Below are positions 8,242 through 17,046 of a DNA stretch of 46,324 nt, piece by piece (positions within the stretch are counted from its first letter, which is position 1; the number at the start of each line of letters is the position of its first letter). Position numbers and translations under genes: made by a program. The notes beneath the pieces were generated by a model. It had not been told where the DNA came from, searched no databases, and saw nothing but the letters and a program-made list of their open reading frames with translations. Source of the DNA: an uncultured cyanobacterium. GTDB taxonomy: Bacteria; Cyanobacteriota; Cyanobacteriia; PCC-6307; Cyanobiaceae. Location: positions 1 to 46,324 of the forward strand of contig CAIOGZ010000031.1 of the NCBI GenBank assembly GCA_903858015.1, in the 5' to 3' direction.

Positions 8242-8859
8242 ATGCAGCTGCGGCATGTGATCAACCTCCACAAGGGGGCCACGCCCCTGGTGGTTGCTGC
8301 GCTGATGCTGGCCTTCGCCAATGCATCCCTGGGCGCCTGGGTGTACCTGGCCCTGCATGGCAGCTACGGGATGCTGTGGCTGTTGAAGGATCGAATCTTC
8401 CCGGATCGGCAGTGGCAGCAGCCGATCGACTGGCCCGGGGCGGTGGCTGCTTTTTTGGTGCTCGGTCTCTACTGGCTGGCCCCCTACCTGCTGATTGCTG
8501 CCGCTACCGAGCCGCCCCTCGCCTTGGTGGCCCTCGCCATCGCCCTCAATCTGCTGGGGGTGTTTCTGCATTTCGGCAGCGATGCCCAGAAGCACTTCGT
8601 GCTGCAGACGCAACCGGGACTGATTGAAGATGGTTTTTTTGGCCGCTGCCGCAACCCCAATTATCTAGGCGAACTGCTCATCTACCTCTCCTTTGCCCTG
8701 CTGGCGATGCACTGGCTGCCCTACGCGGTGCTGGCCGGCTTTGGTTTCGCAGTCTTTCTGCCCAACATGCGTAAAAAAGATACCTCCCTCGCCCGTTATC
8801 CCGGCTTTGCCGCCTACCGCGAACGTTCGGGGCTGTTGGTGCCGAAGTTGTGGGCCTGA
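8242..8859 (+). CDS. DUF1295/isoprenylcysteine methyltransferase-like membrane protein
   Basis: This 205-residue protein has about five membrane helices. Its C-terminal motif FFGRCRNPNYLGELLIYLSF followed by a late YPGFAAYRERSGLLVP is typical of the steroid 5-alpha reductase / ICMT-like superfamily (DUF1295, PEMT). The RNPNYLGE element forms the cofactor site in related methyltransferases and reductases. Substrate and cofactor cannot be told from sequence. It is convergent with ileS, and only 6 bases separate the two stop codons with no evident terminator hairpin. Confidence 0.75.
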   Translation: MQLRHVINLHKGATPLVVAALMLAFANASLGAWVYLALHGSYGMLWLLKDRIFPDRQWQQPIDWPGAVAAFLVLGLYWLAPYLLIAAATEPPLALVALAIALNLLGVFLHFGSDAQKHFVLQTQPGLIEDGFFGRCRNPNYLGELLIYLSFALLAMHWLPYAVLAGFGFAVFLPNMRKKDTSLARYPGFAAYRERSGLLVPKLWA

Positions 8860-8865
8860 GCTGGC

Positions 8866-11800
8866 TCAGGCCTCCAGCACCGCCACGCAGCGGCCGCATA
8901 GTGTGGGGTGGGCCTTGTGCTGGCCAATGTCGGTTTCGTAGTGCCAGCAGCGCTCGCACTTCTGGCCTTCGGCCCGGGCGACTCTCACTGTGAGGTCTGC
9001 ATCAGTCGCTTGAGCCAATGGCTGAATTCCAGCTTCGCTAACTACTCCCTCATTAAGCTCAGAAACCAATAGCCAGTCCTTGAGGTTATCGATTTCAGGA
9101 TACTGGCTTTCCTGTAGCAAATCCAGGATCATGCGCGCAGAAAAGGGTGCTCCATTCGCCTCGAGTGTTATCGAGGCTTCAAGTGAAGAGCCTAGGAGGC
9201 CCTGGCTGCGGCAAATTTCTAGCTGCCGATTTACGAAAGGACGCAGCCAGTCCCTCACATTGTTAATCAAATCGTAGTGTTCTTGTTCAAGGGTGCAAAG
9301 TGGATCAGCTGATTTGGTGAGATCGAGCCATCGCCGCTCAAAAACAGATGCCTCGGCCACTTTGTAGGGTAAATTCAGCCAGATGTCCTCCGCCATGTGG
9401 CAGAGTACCGGTGCGATTAGGGTGGCCAGCCGTTCTAGTACTAGATGTAGCACGGTCTGGCAACTGCGGCGCCGGAAAGAGTTGGCGGCACTCACGTACA
9501 AGCGATCCTTGGCGATGTCTAAATAAAAGCTAGATAAATCCCGGACACAAAAATTCTGCAATCCCTGAAAAAAGCGGTAAAACTCGTAAGCATTGAAGTC
9601 TTCGCTTATTTCCTTGGTAAAAAAGGAAGTGCGCTGCAGCATCCAGCGATCGAGCAACGGCAGCTCAGCCACCGGCACCGCATCGCCGCCTTCAACCTGG
9701 GGGCGGGGGTCGAAATCATGCAGGTTGCCCAGCAGATAGCGGGCCGTGTTGCGCACCTTGCGGTAGACATCCGCCAGCTGCTTGACGATGCCCGGCCCCA
9801 GCGGCACATCGGCGGAATAATCCACCGAGCTCACCCAGAGGCGCAACACATCGGCGCCGTAGGCGGGTTCTTGCTTTTCGTTTTTACCCCCCTCCACCAG
9901 CACCGCCGGATCCACCACATTGCCGAGCGATTTGCTCATCTTGCGGCCCTTTTCATCGAGCACAAAGCCGTGGGTGAGCACCTGCTTGTAGGGCGCCCCG
10001 CCGGTGACGGCCACGGCGGTGAGCAGGCTGCTTTGGAACCAGCCGCGGTGCTGGTCGGAGCCCTCCAGGTAGAGGTCGGCTGGAAAGTTGAGGCGGGTGT
10101 CGTAGGAGTAGCCCTCCGCAGACCGATCTTCGCAACCTGCGTCCCCAGGGCGAGCGCCTGTTGAAGCAACCTCGGTTGCCTTCAACGCCCCGTCGCCGGC
10201 CGCCGGGCCAACGGGGGTAACCCCCTGCTCTTTGCCCTCCTTCAAGCCCCCCAGCACCCCCGCCCAGGAGGAACCGGAGTCAAACCACACGTCCATGGTG
10301 TCGGTGCCCTTGCGCCACTGGCTGGCCTGGTCGGCGTAGGCGGCAGGTAGCAGGCCGGCTTCATCGCGCTCCCACCACACATCCGAACCATGCGCGGCAA
10401 CCAGGGCCTGGATGTGGGCCAGGGTCTCGGCATTGAGCAGCACCTCGCTGCTTTCGCGGTGATAGAAAACCGGGATCGGCACACCCCAGGTGCGCTGGCG
10501 CGAGATACACCAATCGCCCCGGTCGCGCACCATCGCCTCAATCCGGTTTTGGCCGCTCGGGGGCATCCACTGCACCTGGGCGATCGCCGCTAGGGCCTGG
10601 TCGCGGAACCCCTCCACCGAGGCAAACCACTGCTCGGTGGCGCGGAAGATGGTGGGTTTTTTGGTGCGCCAGTCGTAGGGGTAGCGGTGGGCGTAGGTCT
10701 GCTCGGCCAGCAGGGCGCCGGTGGCGCGCAGGGCCGAGAGGATGGCGGTGTTGGCATCCTTGAGCACGTTGAGGCCGGCGAAGGGGCCGGCTTCGGCGGT
10801 GAGGGTGCCGCCTTCATCCACCGGGCAGAGCACCGCCAGGCCGTGCTTGCGGCCGGTGTTGAAGTCGTCGACGCCATGGCCCGGCGCTGTGTGCACCAAC
10901 CCCGTGCCCGCTTCGGTGGTGACGTAGTCGCCGCCCACCACCACCGGCGAGGTGCGATCCAGCAGCGGATGGCGGTACAGGATGCCCGCCAGGGCCGAGC
11001 CCTTCACCTGCAGCAGCGGCTCCAGGGGCCGCCCCAGGCTGGTCTGCAGGCCCTCGACCAGGGCCTCGGCCAGCACCAGGTAGCGGGGGGCTTCGGCCGG
11101 GGCGGAGCCATCGCGGCAAATGGCGTAGGTGAGCTCGCCATTCACGGCCACCGCCAGGTTGGCGGGCAGGGTCCAGGGGGTGGTGGTCCAGATCGCCACG
11201 AACAGCTGCTCGCGGTGGCTGCTGTCGGTGGGGCCCTCGATGCCGAGCGGGCGCAGTTCGCCGGCCAGGGCGGCGGGCAGCCCCACCACCGGGAAGGCCA
11301 CGTAGGCGCTCGGGGAGGTGTGGCCGTCGGGGTATTCCAGTTCGGCTTCGGCTAGGGCGGTGCGGGAGCTGGGGCTCCAGTGCACCGGCTTGAGGCCCCG
11401 GTAGATGTGGCCGTCCGCATACATTTTGCCGAACACTGCGATCTGGGCCGCCTCGTAGTCCTTGTTGAGGGTGAGGTAGGGGGTGTCCCAGTCGGCCCAG
11501 ATGCCCCAGCGCTGGAAGCCCTGCCGCTGGCCCGCCACCTGCTCGAGGGCGTAGGCGTGGGCGCGGCGGCGCAGGCTGAGCGGCGTCAGCTCTTGCCGTT
11601 CCTGGCTAGGGAGCCCCTGCAGCACCTTCAGCTCAATCGGCAGGCCGTGGCAGTCCCAGCCGGGTACGAACCGCGCCCGCCTGCCGTTGAGCAGGGCGTG
11701 CTTGTTGATGATGTCCTTGAGGATCTTGTTGAGGGCGTGGCCCACGTGCAGGGCGCCGTTGGCGTAGGGCGGCCCGTCGTGCAGGGTGAACACGTCGCCG

Positions 11801-11985
11801 GGGCTGCCGTCGGTCTTCCGGTTGTCGTGGCTGAGCCGCTCGTAGAGGCGCTGCTCGGCCCAGAAGGCCTGGATCTCGGGTTCGCGCCGCTTGGCGTTGG
11901 CCCGCATCTGGAACGGCGTCTCCAGCAGGTTGAGGGTGTCCTTGTAGGAGGCCGGGCCGTCGGTCACAACAGCGGGGGGCAGCAA
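8866..11985 (-). CDS. ileS: Isoleucyl-tRNA synthetase
   Basis: IleRS charges tRNA-Ile and edits mischarged valine. The 1039-residue protein has the HIGH-type motif (GALHVGHALNKILKD), the editing-domain region, the KMSKS motif in GRKMSKSLGN (about residue 682), and a C-terminal zinc knuckle CERCWHYE ... CGRC. Between SSWAGVLGG and LNFPADLYLEGSDQHRGWF there is an insertion of roughly 45 residues (about residues 580-625, DNA about 10105-10250) with Gly/Ala/Glu-rich content, which most bacterial IleRS lack. The last third of the gene (about 8990-9640) is visibly less GC-rich than the rest. The start is the ATG at 11985, since the conserved SYKDTLNLLETPFQMRANA block begins soon after. Confidence 0.96.
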   Translation of the reverse strand: MLPPAVVTDGPASYKDTLNLLETPFQMRANAKRREPEIQAFWAEQRLYERLSHDNRKTDGSPGDVFTLHDGPPYANGALHVGHALNKILKDIINKHALLNGRRARFVPGWDCHGLPIELKVLQGLPSQERQELTPLSLRRRAHAYALEQVAGQRQGFQRWGIWADWDTPYLTLNKDYEAAQIAVFGKMYADGHIYRGLKPVHWSPSSRTALAEAELEYPDGHTSPSAYVAFPVVGLPAALAGELRPLGIEGPTDSSHREQLFVAIWTTTPWTLPANLAVAVNGELTYAICRDGSAPAEAPRYLVLAEALVEGLQTSLGRPLEPLLQVKGSALAGILYRHPLLDRTSPVVVGGDYVTTEAGTGLVHTAPGHGVDDFNTGRKHGLAVLCPVDEGGTLTAEAGPFAGLNVLKDANTAILSALRATGALLAEQTYAHRYPYDWRTKKPTIFRATEQWFASVEGFRDQALAAIAQVQWMPPSGQNRIEAMVRDRGDWCISRQRTWGVPIPVFYHRESSEVLLNAETLAHIQALVAAHGSDVWWERDEAGLLPAAYADQASQWRKGTDTMDVWFDSGSSWAGVLGGLKEGKEQGVTPVGPAAGDGALKATEVASTGARPGDAGCEDRSAEGYSYDTRLNFPADLYLEGSDQHRGWFQSSLLTAVAVTGGAPYKQVLTHGFVLDEKGRKMSKSLGNVVDPAVLVEGGKNEKQEPAYGADVLRLWVSSVDYSADVPLGPGIVKQLADVYRKVRNTARYLLGNLHDFDPRPQVEGGDAVPVAELPLLDRWMLQRTSFFTKEISEDFNAYEFYRFFQGLQNFCVRDLSSFYLDIAKDRLYVSAANSFRRRSCQTVLHLVLERLATLIAPVLCHMAEDIWLNLPYKVAEASVFERRWLDLTKSADPLCTLEQEHYDLINNVRDWLRPFVNRQLEICRSQGLLGSSLEASITLEANGAPFSARMILDLLQESQYPEIDNLKDWLLVSELNEGVVSEAGIQPLAQATDADLTVRVARAEGQKCERCWHYETDIGQHKAHPTLCGRCVAVLEA

Positions 11986-12042
11986 GCGGGGATTATCCCG
12001 TCCCGTCCGGCCCGGCTTGCCAGCGGCTTCCGATCCGGCGGC

Positions 12043-12768
12043 TCAGCTGGCTTCTGAGGGGGTGGCTGCTGCGGCCGCAGCAGCGGTGGTTGAGGCGGCC
12101 CCAGAAGAAGCGGCTCCAGAGGAAGCGGCTGCAGAAGCGGCGGCCGGCTCCACGTCGGCCGGCTGGGCCGTGGGGCTGGCCGGCGCGCTCGGGGCCGTCA
12201 AGTTCTTGGCCTCTTCTGTATCGGAAGCCTTTTCTGTAACGGAAGCCTCTGCTGCACCGACAGCCACCGCAGGCTCTGGCCGCACCCAGCGCTTGCCCTT
12301 GGAGCGTCCGCCGGCTCGGGCAGGGGCGGGGCTGGGGGCGGTGTCGCCGCTGGCCTGGGCCGCAGGGGCCCTGCCGCTGGTCAGCCGGCCCAACCCCGCC
12401 CCCAGCTGGCCCGCCCCCCTGCCAACGGCGCCAGCCAGGTTGGCCAGGGTGATGCCCAGCTGGCCAAGGCTGGTGGTCCAGCGTTCGAGCGATCCGAGCC
12501 GTTGTTGCTCCTCGGGGCTGAGCTGGCGCCAGCGACCCTGGCCCACCTCCAGCCCCAACCGCCCGATCAGCAGGCCCCCGCTTAGCACCGCCAGCATCGG
12601 GGCCCCGCTCAGCCGCTCGGCGCTGGTCACCAGCACCAGGCCGAGCAGCAGCACCACCCCACCCCAGCTCGAATCCCGCGGCCGGCTCAGTTCCGTGGCC
12701 AACAGCGGTAACAGCACCAGACCCAGGCCGAGGGGCAGGGCCAGCAGTCCTGCAAAGGTGGCGAGCAT
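12043..12768 (-). CDS. Ycf66 family membrane protein
   Basis: The 241-residue product begins MLATFAGLLALPLGLGLVLL and continues with TELSRPRDSSWGGVVLLLGL, VTSAERLSGAPMLAVLSGGL and LIGRLGLEVGQGRWRQLSPE. These are the membrane-embedded N-terminal blocks of the Ycf66 family found in cyanobacteria and some plastids, with unknown function. The C-terminal half is soluble, Ala/Glu/Ser-rich and probably disordered. The frame stays open upstream, but the extra part reads antisense through tRNA-Leu, so the ATG at 12768 is chosen. It follows ileS divergently across the ileS promoter region. Confidence 0.8.
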   Translation of the reverse strand: MLATFAGLLALPLGLGLVLLPLLATELSRPRDSSWGGVVLLLGLVLVTSAERLSGAPMLAVLSGGLLIGRLGLEVGQGRWRQLSPEEQQRLGSLERWTTSLGQLGITLANLAGAVGRGAGQLGAGLGRLTSGRAPAAQASGDTAPSPAPARAGGRSKGKRWVRPEPAVAVGAAEASVTEKASDTEEAKNLTAPSAPASPTAQPADVEPAAASAAASSGAASSGAASTTAAAAAAATPSEAS

Positions 12769-12895
12769 GGCCGCAGCGGGGCAGGGGCGGACCCCATTGT
12801 GGGTGCTCTGCTGCGGCTGCTCTCCTGCCGGAGCTCCCTGCCGGAGCACCCGTGCCGGAGCACTCCTGCGGGTGCTCTGCCTAAACTCAGCGCCT

Positions 12896-12980
12896 GCCCA
12901 CCTGGCGGAATTGGTAGACGCGCTGGGTTTAGGTTCCAGTGGCTTCGGTCGTGGGGGTTCAAGTCCCCCGGTGGGCACCA
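12896..12980 (+). tRNA. tRNA-Leu (anticodon UAG)
   Basis: A cloverleaf folds with acceptor stem GCCCACC/GGTGGGC, D-arm GGCGGAATTGGTAGACGC, anticodon stem CTGGG/TCCAG around loop TTTAGGT (anticodon TAG, reading CUA), a variable arm with GTGGCTTCGGTCGT, and the T-arm GGGGGTTCAAGTCCCCC. The long variable arm marks a class II tRNA such as Leu. The 3' CCA is encoded. Confidence 0.97.
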
Positions 12981-13485
12981 CTTTTGAGGGCAGCGCGACC
13001 CCTGCCGGAGCCAGGCGGGCGGCGATCGGGCGCTGGTTTTGAAGGCCGTGCTGGAACGGTGGACTGGCTTGGGCCATCAGGCTGGATCAGCAGGCCGCCG
13101 CCACCTGGCCTGGGGGCGCCGCTGCCGGGCCTGAATCATGAAGCTTTCTATCAATTGGCGGCGCGAAGGATTGTTGAGCCTTTGTGCTCCGATCTGGAGT
13201 TCGTGCTCTGCTGGCTGGTTGCAGCCTGGTGATCGGGGTGAATTGGGCTGAATTGCATGCTTGATTTGCGTTTTTTGCGGCAGGTTTGCCCACCTTTGTG
13301 AGCCAGGTCACTGACAGCCAAGCCCGTCGAGCTTTCAGCCAGGACGTCAAGGCGTTGACTAAGGGCTGGGGGCTGGACATGGGCGAAGTCGATTCGTTTT
13401 TGTGATGCATTGGCATCGATTGGCGGCCAGGCGACTGCCCGTTTGCGCGGCTTAATCTCAGCGCCGGTTGTGCATCGTCTTGACC
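12981..13485. other. Gap of about 500 bases without a convincing gene
   Basis: Between tRNA-Leu and the LysR-like gene I find no convincing conserved protein. A short open frame at 13298-13405 (GTG start, 35 residues, with TDSQARRAFSQDVKAL) could be a tiny gene or a remnant, but it has no recognisable family or ribosome binding site. The left part (12981-13100) is GC-rich and the middle (about 13140-13280) less so. No clear terminator hairpin was seen after the tRNA. Confidence 0.4.
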
Positions 13486-14370
13486 ATGGTGGGCCTCGAG
13501 GAGCTCTCCTCCCTCGATTTCATCCTCTGGCGCCGCACCGGCAAGCTGGCCGCCCAGGTCAGCGGCTGCAACCAGAGCACCATGTCGCGCCGCTTGGGGC
13601 GCTGCCTGCAGACCTTTGATCTCCAGATGGTGCGCCGCGAGGGCGAGTGGGAACTGCCCAGTTCAGCGTTGCTGCAGATGGAGCGGGAGCTGCACCAGAG
13701 CTGCCGCTTGGCTGGCCAGCGAGCCCTGCGGCTTGAGGCCTTCCCAGGGGCCGGCAGGCTGCTGGTCCATCCCCTGCTGGCGGGCTGGATCGGCGGCAGC
13801 TTCGACCATATCGGCGTCGATCGGCCCCTGCAGCTGCTGCGCGAGCGGGTGATCGATGCCTGGATCAGCGATGCGATCGAAGACCTGCCTGCCGACCCGG
13901 AGCGCACCGACCTGGTGGTGATGCCCCTCTGGCGCAACCCCGTGCAGCTCCACACCAGCGCAGGCCACCCCCTGGCCCGCGAGCGCGGCCTCACCGACGC
14001 CGACTTGCGGGACTTCCCGAGCCTGGATATCCCAGCCCAGGGCTACCGGCGCTCCCGGGCGCTCTTCCATGCCCGGGGCCTTGGCAATATCCGCGTCAAC
14101 AACTGCTCCTGCAAATGGAGCCGCTACGAGCAAGCCTGTTGGGAGGGGCAGACCGCCGATCAGCACACCCTGGTGCTCTCCACCCCGCTCAACCGGCTCA
14201 GCTCAGGCCAGCTGGTGCGGCTCGATCTCGACCCCGTGTTCGCCAATGGCGGCGCCCTGATCTGCCACCGCGATCTGGCCGACCAGAGCGCCATCAACCT
14301 GCTGCTGGCCAGTCTGCGCTCCCGTCTGGCGGGCCTGAAGGCAACCATGCCGGAGCTGGAGCTGCTCTGA
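13486..14370 (+). CDS. LysR-like DNA-binding regulator (divergent)
   Basis: The 294-residue protein begins with a winged-helix-like segment, LSSLDFILWRRTGKLAAQ then SGCNQSTMSRRLGRCLQTF, which matches the LysR HTH layout in which the recognition helix reads 'QSTMSRRL'. The rest resembles a periplasmic-binding-protein-like effector domain, including DLVVMPLWRNPVQLHTSAGHP and ALICHRDLADQSAINLLLASL. It is diverged from classical LysR proteins and several Cys residues (NNCSCKWSRYEQACWEG) are unusual. It probably represses or activates a nearby gene, and crtR lies 86 bases downstream on the same strand. The inducer is unknown. ATG 13486 is chosen over GTG 13468 because the conserved part begins there. 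Confidence 0.7.
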   Translation: MVGLEELSSLDFILWRRTGKLAAQVSGCNQSTMSRRLGRCLQTFDLQMVRREGEWELPSSALLQMERELHQSCRLAGQRALRLEAFPGAGRLLVHPLLAGWIGGSFDHIGVDRPLQLLRERVIDAWISDAIEDLPADPERTDLVVMPLWRNPVQLHTSAGHPLARERGLTDADLRDFPSLDIPAQGYRRSRALFHARGLGNIRVNNCSCKWSRYEQACWEGQTADQHTLVLSTPLNRLSSGQLVRLDLDPVFANGGALICHRDLADQSAINLLLASLRSRLAGLKATMPELELL

Positions 14371-14456
14371 GCCGCCGGCAGCGATCAGGGGCAGGATGTT
14401 CGTAGTCTGGGAGGCCTTCCGGTGATCCGGCTCCGTTTCAGGTGCGATCTGAGCTG

Positions 14457-15509
14457 ATGTCCAAGGCCCTGGCGCCCATGCCGGTTTCCCCATCCCGATC
14501 CCTGGCTGCGGCCGTGCCTGGGGCGCCAGCGGCGTTGCCGGCTTCGCTGCGCAGCGTGCCCAAGCGGTTTCTGGATCCACCGGCGCCCTGGAACCCCACC
14601 GTGGCGCTGTTTCTGGCCGGCTATGGGCTGGCGGGCCTGACGATCTGGGGCTGGTTCGTGGCTGGCTGGCCGCTGCCGCCGCTGCTGGCCCTCGGTTTCC
14701 TGGCCCTCCACCTGGAGGGCACCGTGATCCACGATGCTTGCCACAATGCCGCCCACCCCAACCGGCGCTGGAATGCGGTGATGGGGCACGGGGCGGCGCT
14801 GCTGCTGGGCTTCAGCTTCCCTGTGTTCACCAGGGTGCATCTGCAGCACCATGCCCATGTGAACGATCCCAAGCACGATCCCGACCACATCGTCAGCACC
14901 TTCGGGCCGCTTTGGTTGATCGCCCCACGCTTTTTCTACCACGAGCTCTTCTTCTTTAAACGCCGTTTATGGCGAGGCAATGAATTGCTCGAATGGGCCC
15001 TGGCTAGGCTCGTATTCTTCTCGATCGTGCTGCTCGCCGCCCGCCACGATTTCCTGCCCTTCGTCTTCAACTGCTGGTTTGCTCCCGCCCTGATGGTGGG
15101 AGTCACCCTGGGGCTGTTTTTTGATTACCTTCCCCATCGCCCATTTAATTCCCGCAACCGCTGGCACAATGCCCGCGTCTATCCCGGCCGGATGATGAAT
15201 TGGTTGATCATGGGCCAGAATTACCACCTTGTTCATCACCTTTGGCCCTCAATTCCCTGGTTTGAATACAGACCCGCTTACCACGCCACCCGCCATCTGC
15301 TCGATGCCAAGGGCTCGCCCCAGCGGCTCGGCCTGTTTGAAAGCCGCCGCGATGGTTTCAATTTCCTCTACGACATCTTTTTGGGCGTGCGCAGCCATAG
15401 GCGGCAGCGCAGCCGTCTGCGGCCCTTGGCGGCCCTGATGCCCACCCGCCACGCCCGCCGCCGGGTGCTCGAACTTCTGCACAGCACCGCCGTATCACCG
15501 CGGCGCTGA
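14457..15509 (+). CDS. crtR: Beta-carotene hydroxylase CrtR (fatty-acid-desaturase fold)
   Basis: CrtR adds hydroxyl groups to the beta-ionone rings of beta-carotene, making zeaxanthin, an important photoprotective pigment of Synechococcus. The 350-residue membrane protein has the di-iron histidine boxes HDACHNAAH, HLQHHAHVND and NYHLVHHLWPSIPWFEY, with FFYHELFFFKRRLW between. These match the CrtR type more closely than acyl-lipid desaturases. Membrane helices lie around GLAGLTIWGWFVAGW and LARLVFFSIVLLAARHD. ATG 14457 is chosen over GTG 14442. It is convergent with gatC, 20 bases away. Confidence 0.9.
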   Translation: MSKALAPMPVSPSRSLAAAVPGAPAALPASLRSVPKRFLDPPAPWNPTVALFLAGYGLAGLTIWGWFVAGWPLPPLLALGFLALHLEGTVIHDACHNAAHPNRRWNAVMGHGAALLLGFSFPVFTRVHLQHHAHVNDPKHDPDHIVSTFGPLWLIAPRFFYHELFFFKRRLWRGNELLEWALARLVFFSIVLLAARHDFLPFVFNCWFAPALMVGVTLGLFFDYLPHRPFNSRNRWHNARVYPGRMMNWLIMGQNYHLVHHLWPSIPWFEYRPAYHATRHLLDAKGSPQRLGLFESRRDGFNFLYDIFLGVRSHRRQRSRLRPLAALMPTRHARRRVLELLHSTAVSPRR

Positions 15510-15529
15510 GGCTTGAGCTTGCTGAGGCT

Positions 15530-15823
15530 TTAGTCGGCCAGGATCTTGGGCACCCGCAGGAAATCCCCTTCCCGTTCCGGGGCCAGCTGCAGCAGCTCCT
15601 CCCGCACGGGCGTGGGGCTCACCTGGTCAGCCCGGGTCACGTTCACCACCTCCACGGCCCGGGTGGTGGCGGGCACGCCTTCGGTGTCCACCTGCTCGAG
15701 GTGGGCCACGTAATCGAGGATGCGCTCCAGCTGCTGGGTGTAGGTGGCGATGGTGGCGTCGGCCAGTTCAAGGCGGGCCAGTTGGGCCACCTTGCGAACG
15801 TCATCGGCCGAAATCCTGCCCAT
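15530..15823 (-). CDS. gatC: Glutamyl-tRNA(Gln) amidotransferase subunit C
   Basis: GatC is the small subunit of the GatCAB amidotransferase, which converts Glu-tRNA(Gln) to Gln-tRNA(Gln) in bacteria such as cyanobacteria. The 97-residue sequence has the family blocks [39 protein letters not shown] and a C-terminal [10 protein letters not shown]. Size is normal. It is convergent with crtR and is followed upstream on the same strand, after 122 bases, by the creatininase-family gene. Confidence 0.95.
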   Translation of the reverse strand: MGRISADDVRKVAQLARLELADATIATYTQQLERILDYVAHLEQVDTEGVPATTRAVEVVNVTRADQVSPTPVREELLQLAPEREGDFLRVPKILAD

Positions 15824-15945
15824 CGCTTGCCAAGGGAGTACTTGATTGCCAACTTAGTCGTCCTGGCGCTTGGGCCAGGGCCAGCGGCAAGGCCAGGCGG
15901 GGCCGCGGCGCGGGCCATGGTTGCTCTCTGCTTTGCTTGGCCTTG

Positions 15946-16830
15946 CTATTGGCCCAAGCTCTCGCTCAGGAAGCCGCGCAGATCCTCCACCAGGGCGGTG
16001 GCGGCGGTGTCGAGGAAACGGGCTCCGTGCTCGGAGCGGGCCAGGTAGGGATCCGAACCCATGCGCCCATCGGGGTGGCGGCGGCGGAAATCCTCGGGTC
16101 CGTGGATCGGGCCTGCCGCAGCCGCTTGCGGCAGGGGGCGCTGGGCCGCCTCCATGCTGGGCTCCAGGTGCAGGGTGAGGGCAATCTCACTGGGGGTGGC
16201 GTGCTGCCCTTCCCGGTCGCCATAGAGCTCCCGGGCCAGGTGCATCACCGGCGCGGCGGTGAACCAGTTGGCCAGCCGGCAGCGCAGGCCTGCGGCCACC
16301 GGCAGTCCCCGGGCCGCGGCGCTGCCGTAGGCCTGGGTGAAGGCGGCGCGGCTGGTGGCGATGTTGCCGCCATGGCCATTGATCACGTAGATGCGTTCGA
16401 AGCCATGGCGGGCCAGGGAGAGCACCACGTCGTGGAGCACCGCCAGCAGGGTGGCGGGTTGCAGGCTCACGGTGCCCGCGAAACCCAGGTGGTGTTCCGC
16501 CATGCCAAAGGCCTGGGCTGGTGTCACCAGCACGCCGCTGCGGCGGCCCACCTCCAGGGCCACGGCCTCGGCCGTGAGGGCATCGGTGCCGATCGCCCCG
16601 GTGGGTCCGTGCTGTTCCGTGGAGCCCAGGGGCACGATCACGCCCTTGCAGTGCTCCAGGTAGCTCTCCACTTCCGGCCAGGTGCGCAGTTGCAGCCGGA
16701 TCGCTTCGCTGGCCAGGGGCTGGGGCGGGAAGGATCCCCTGGCTAGCGGGCCGTTGCTGCGGGGCTCGCCGGCGCAGAGGCCGTTGGCTAGCGGCCCGCT
16801 GGCGAGGGGGTCTGGCGGAAGGGTCGACAC
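15946..16830 (-). CDS. Creatininase family metal-dependent amidohydrolase
   Basis: The conserved part begins near IRLQLRTWPEVESYLEHC and contains IVPLGSTEQHGPTGAIGTD and YVINGHGGNIA, the metal-binding signatures of the creatininase family, which hydrolyses cyclic amides. The later EHGARFLDTAATALVEDL also fits. The in-vivo substrate in cyanobacteria is not known. The start is uncertain. GTG 16830 is the only in-frame GTG/ATG after the neighbouring small gene and gives 294 residues, of which the first 40 are Pro/Leu/Gly-rich (GPLAS, GPLAN, GPLARG repeats) and probably not conserved. A longer frame reads through the small gene and is not believed. The repeat at the 5' end resembles other short repeats in the window. 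Confidence 0.8.
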   Translation of the reverse strand: MSTLPPDPLASGPLANGLCAGEPRSNGPLARGSFPPQPLASEAIRLQLRTWPEVESYLEHCKGVIVPLGSTEQHGPTGAIGTDALTAEAVALEVGRRSGVLVTPAQAFGMAEHHLGFAGTVSLQPATLLAVLHDVVLSLARHGFERIYVINGHGGNIATSRAAFTQAYGSAAARGLPVAAGLRCRLANWFTAAPVMHLARELYGDREGQHATPSEIALTLHLEPSMEAAQRPLPQAAAAGPIHGPEDFRRRHPDGRMGSDPYLARSEHGARFLDTAATALVEDLRGFLSESLGQ

Positions 16831-16885
16831 GCTGCAGGGCCGCTGGACGTTGATCGACCCTAGGGGCCGCGCTCCCAGGTTGGCT

Positions 16886-17014
16886 TCAGTGGGCGGTGCC
16901 GTTGCCTTCGTAGGCGTCGGTGTCGTAATAGCCCCCCTTGGTACCAAAGAAGAGGGTGGCGAGGCAGAACAGGCCACAGCCGGCCAGCAGCACACTGCCA
17001 AGGGAGAGGGACAT
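16886..17014 (-). CDS. Tiny membrane protein (42 residues), function unknown
   Basis: An ATG at 17014 opens a 42-residue frame: [18 protein letters not shown], then the hydrophobic [10 protein letters not shown], then a polar tail [14 protein letters not shown]. One transmembrane helix followed by a short tyrosine-rich, acidic tail is typical of the small subunits that cyanobacteria add to photosynthetic or respiratory complexes, but I cannot assign it to a known subunit. It is on the minus strand, upstream of the creatininase gene, and divergent from mpg. Its frame, not that of the longer overlapping creatininase extension, looks like protein, with GC-rich third positions. Confidence 0.65.
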   Translation of the reverse strand: MSLSLGSVLLAGCGLFCLATLFFGTKGGYYDTDAYEGNGTAH

Positions 17015-17046
17015 CGCGGCGAAGGGCGGGGCAGGGCCCCTGGCAT

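Noticed and set aside
12769..13077. N-terminal extension of the ycf66 frame, with GGLEPPRPKP-like sequence
   Set aside because: That part reads antisense through tRNA-Leu, a well-known artefact; the conserved Ycf66 start is at 12768.
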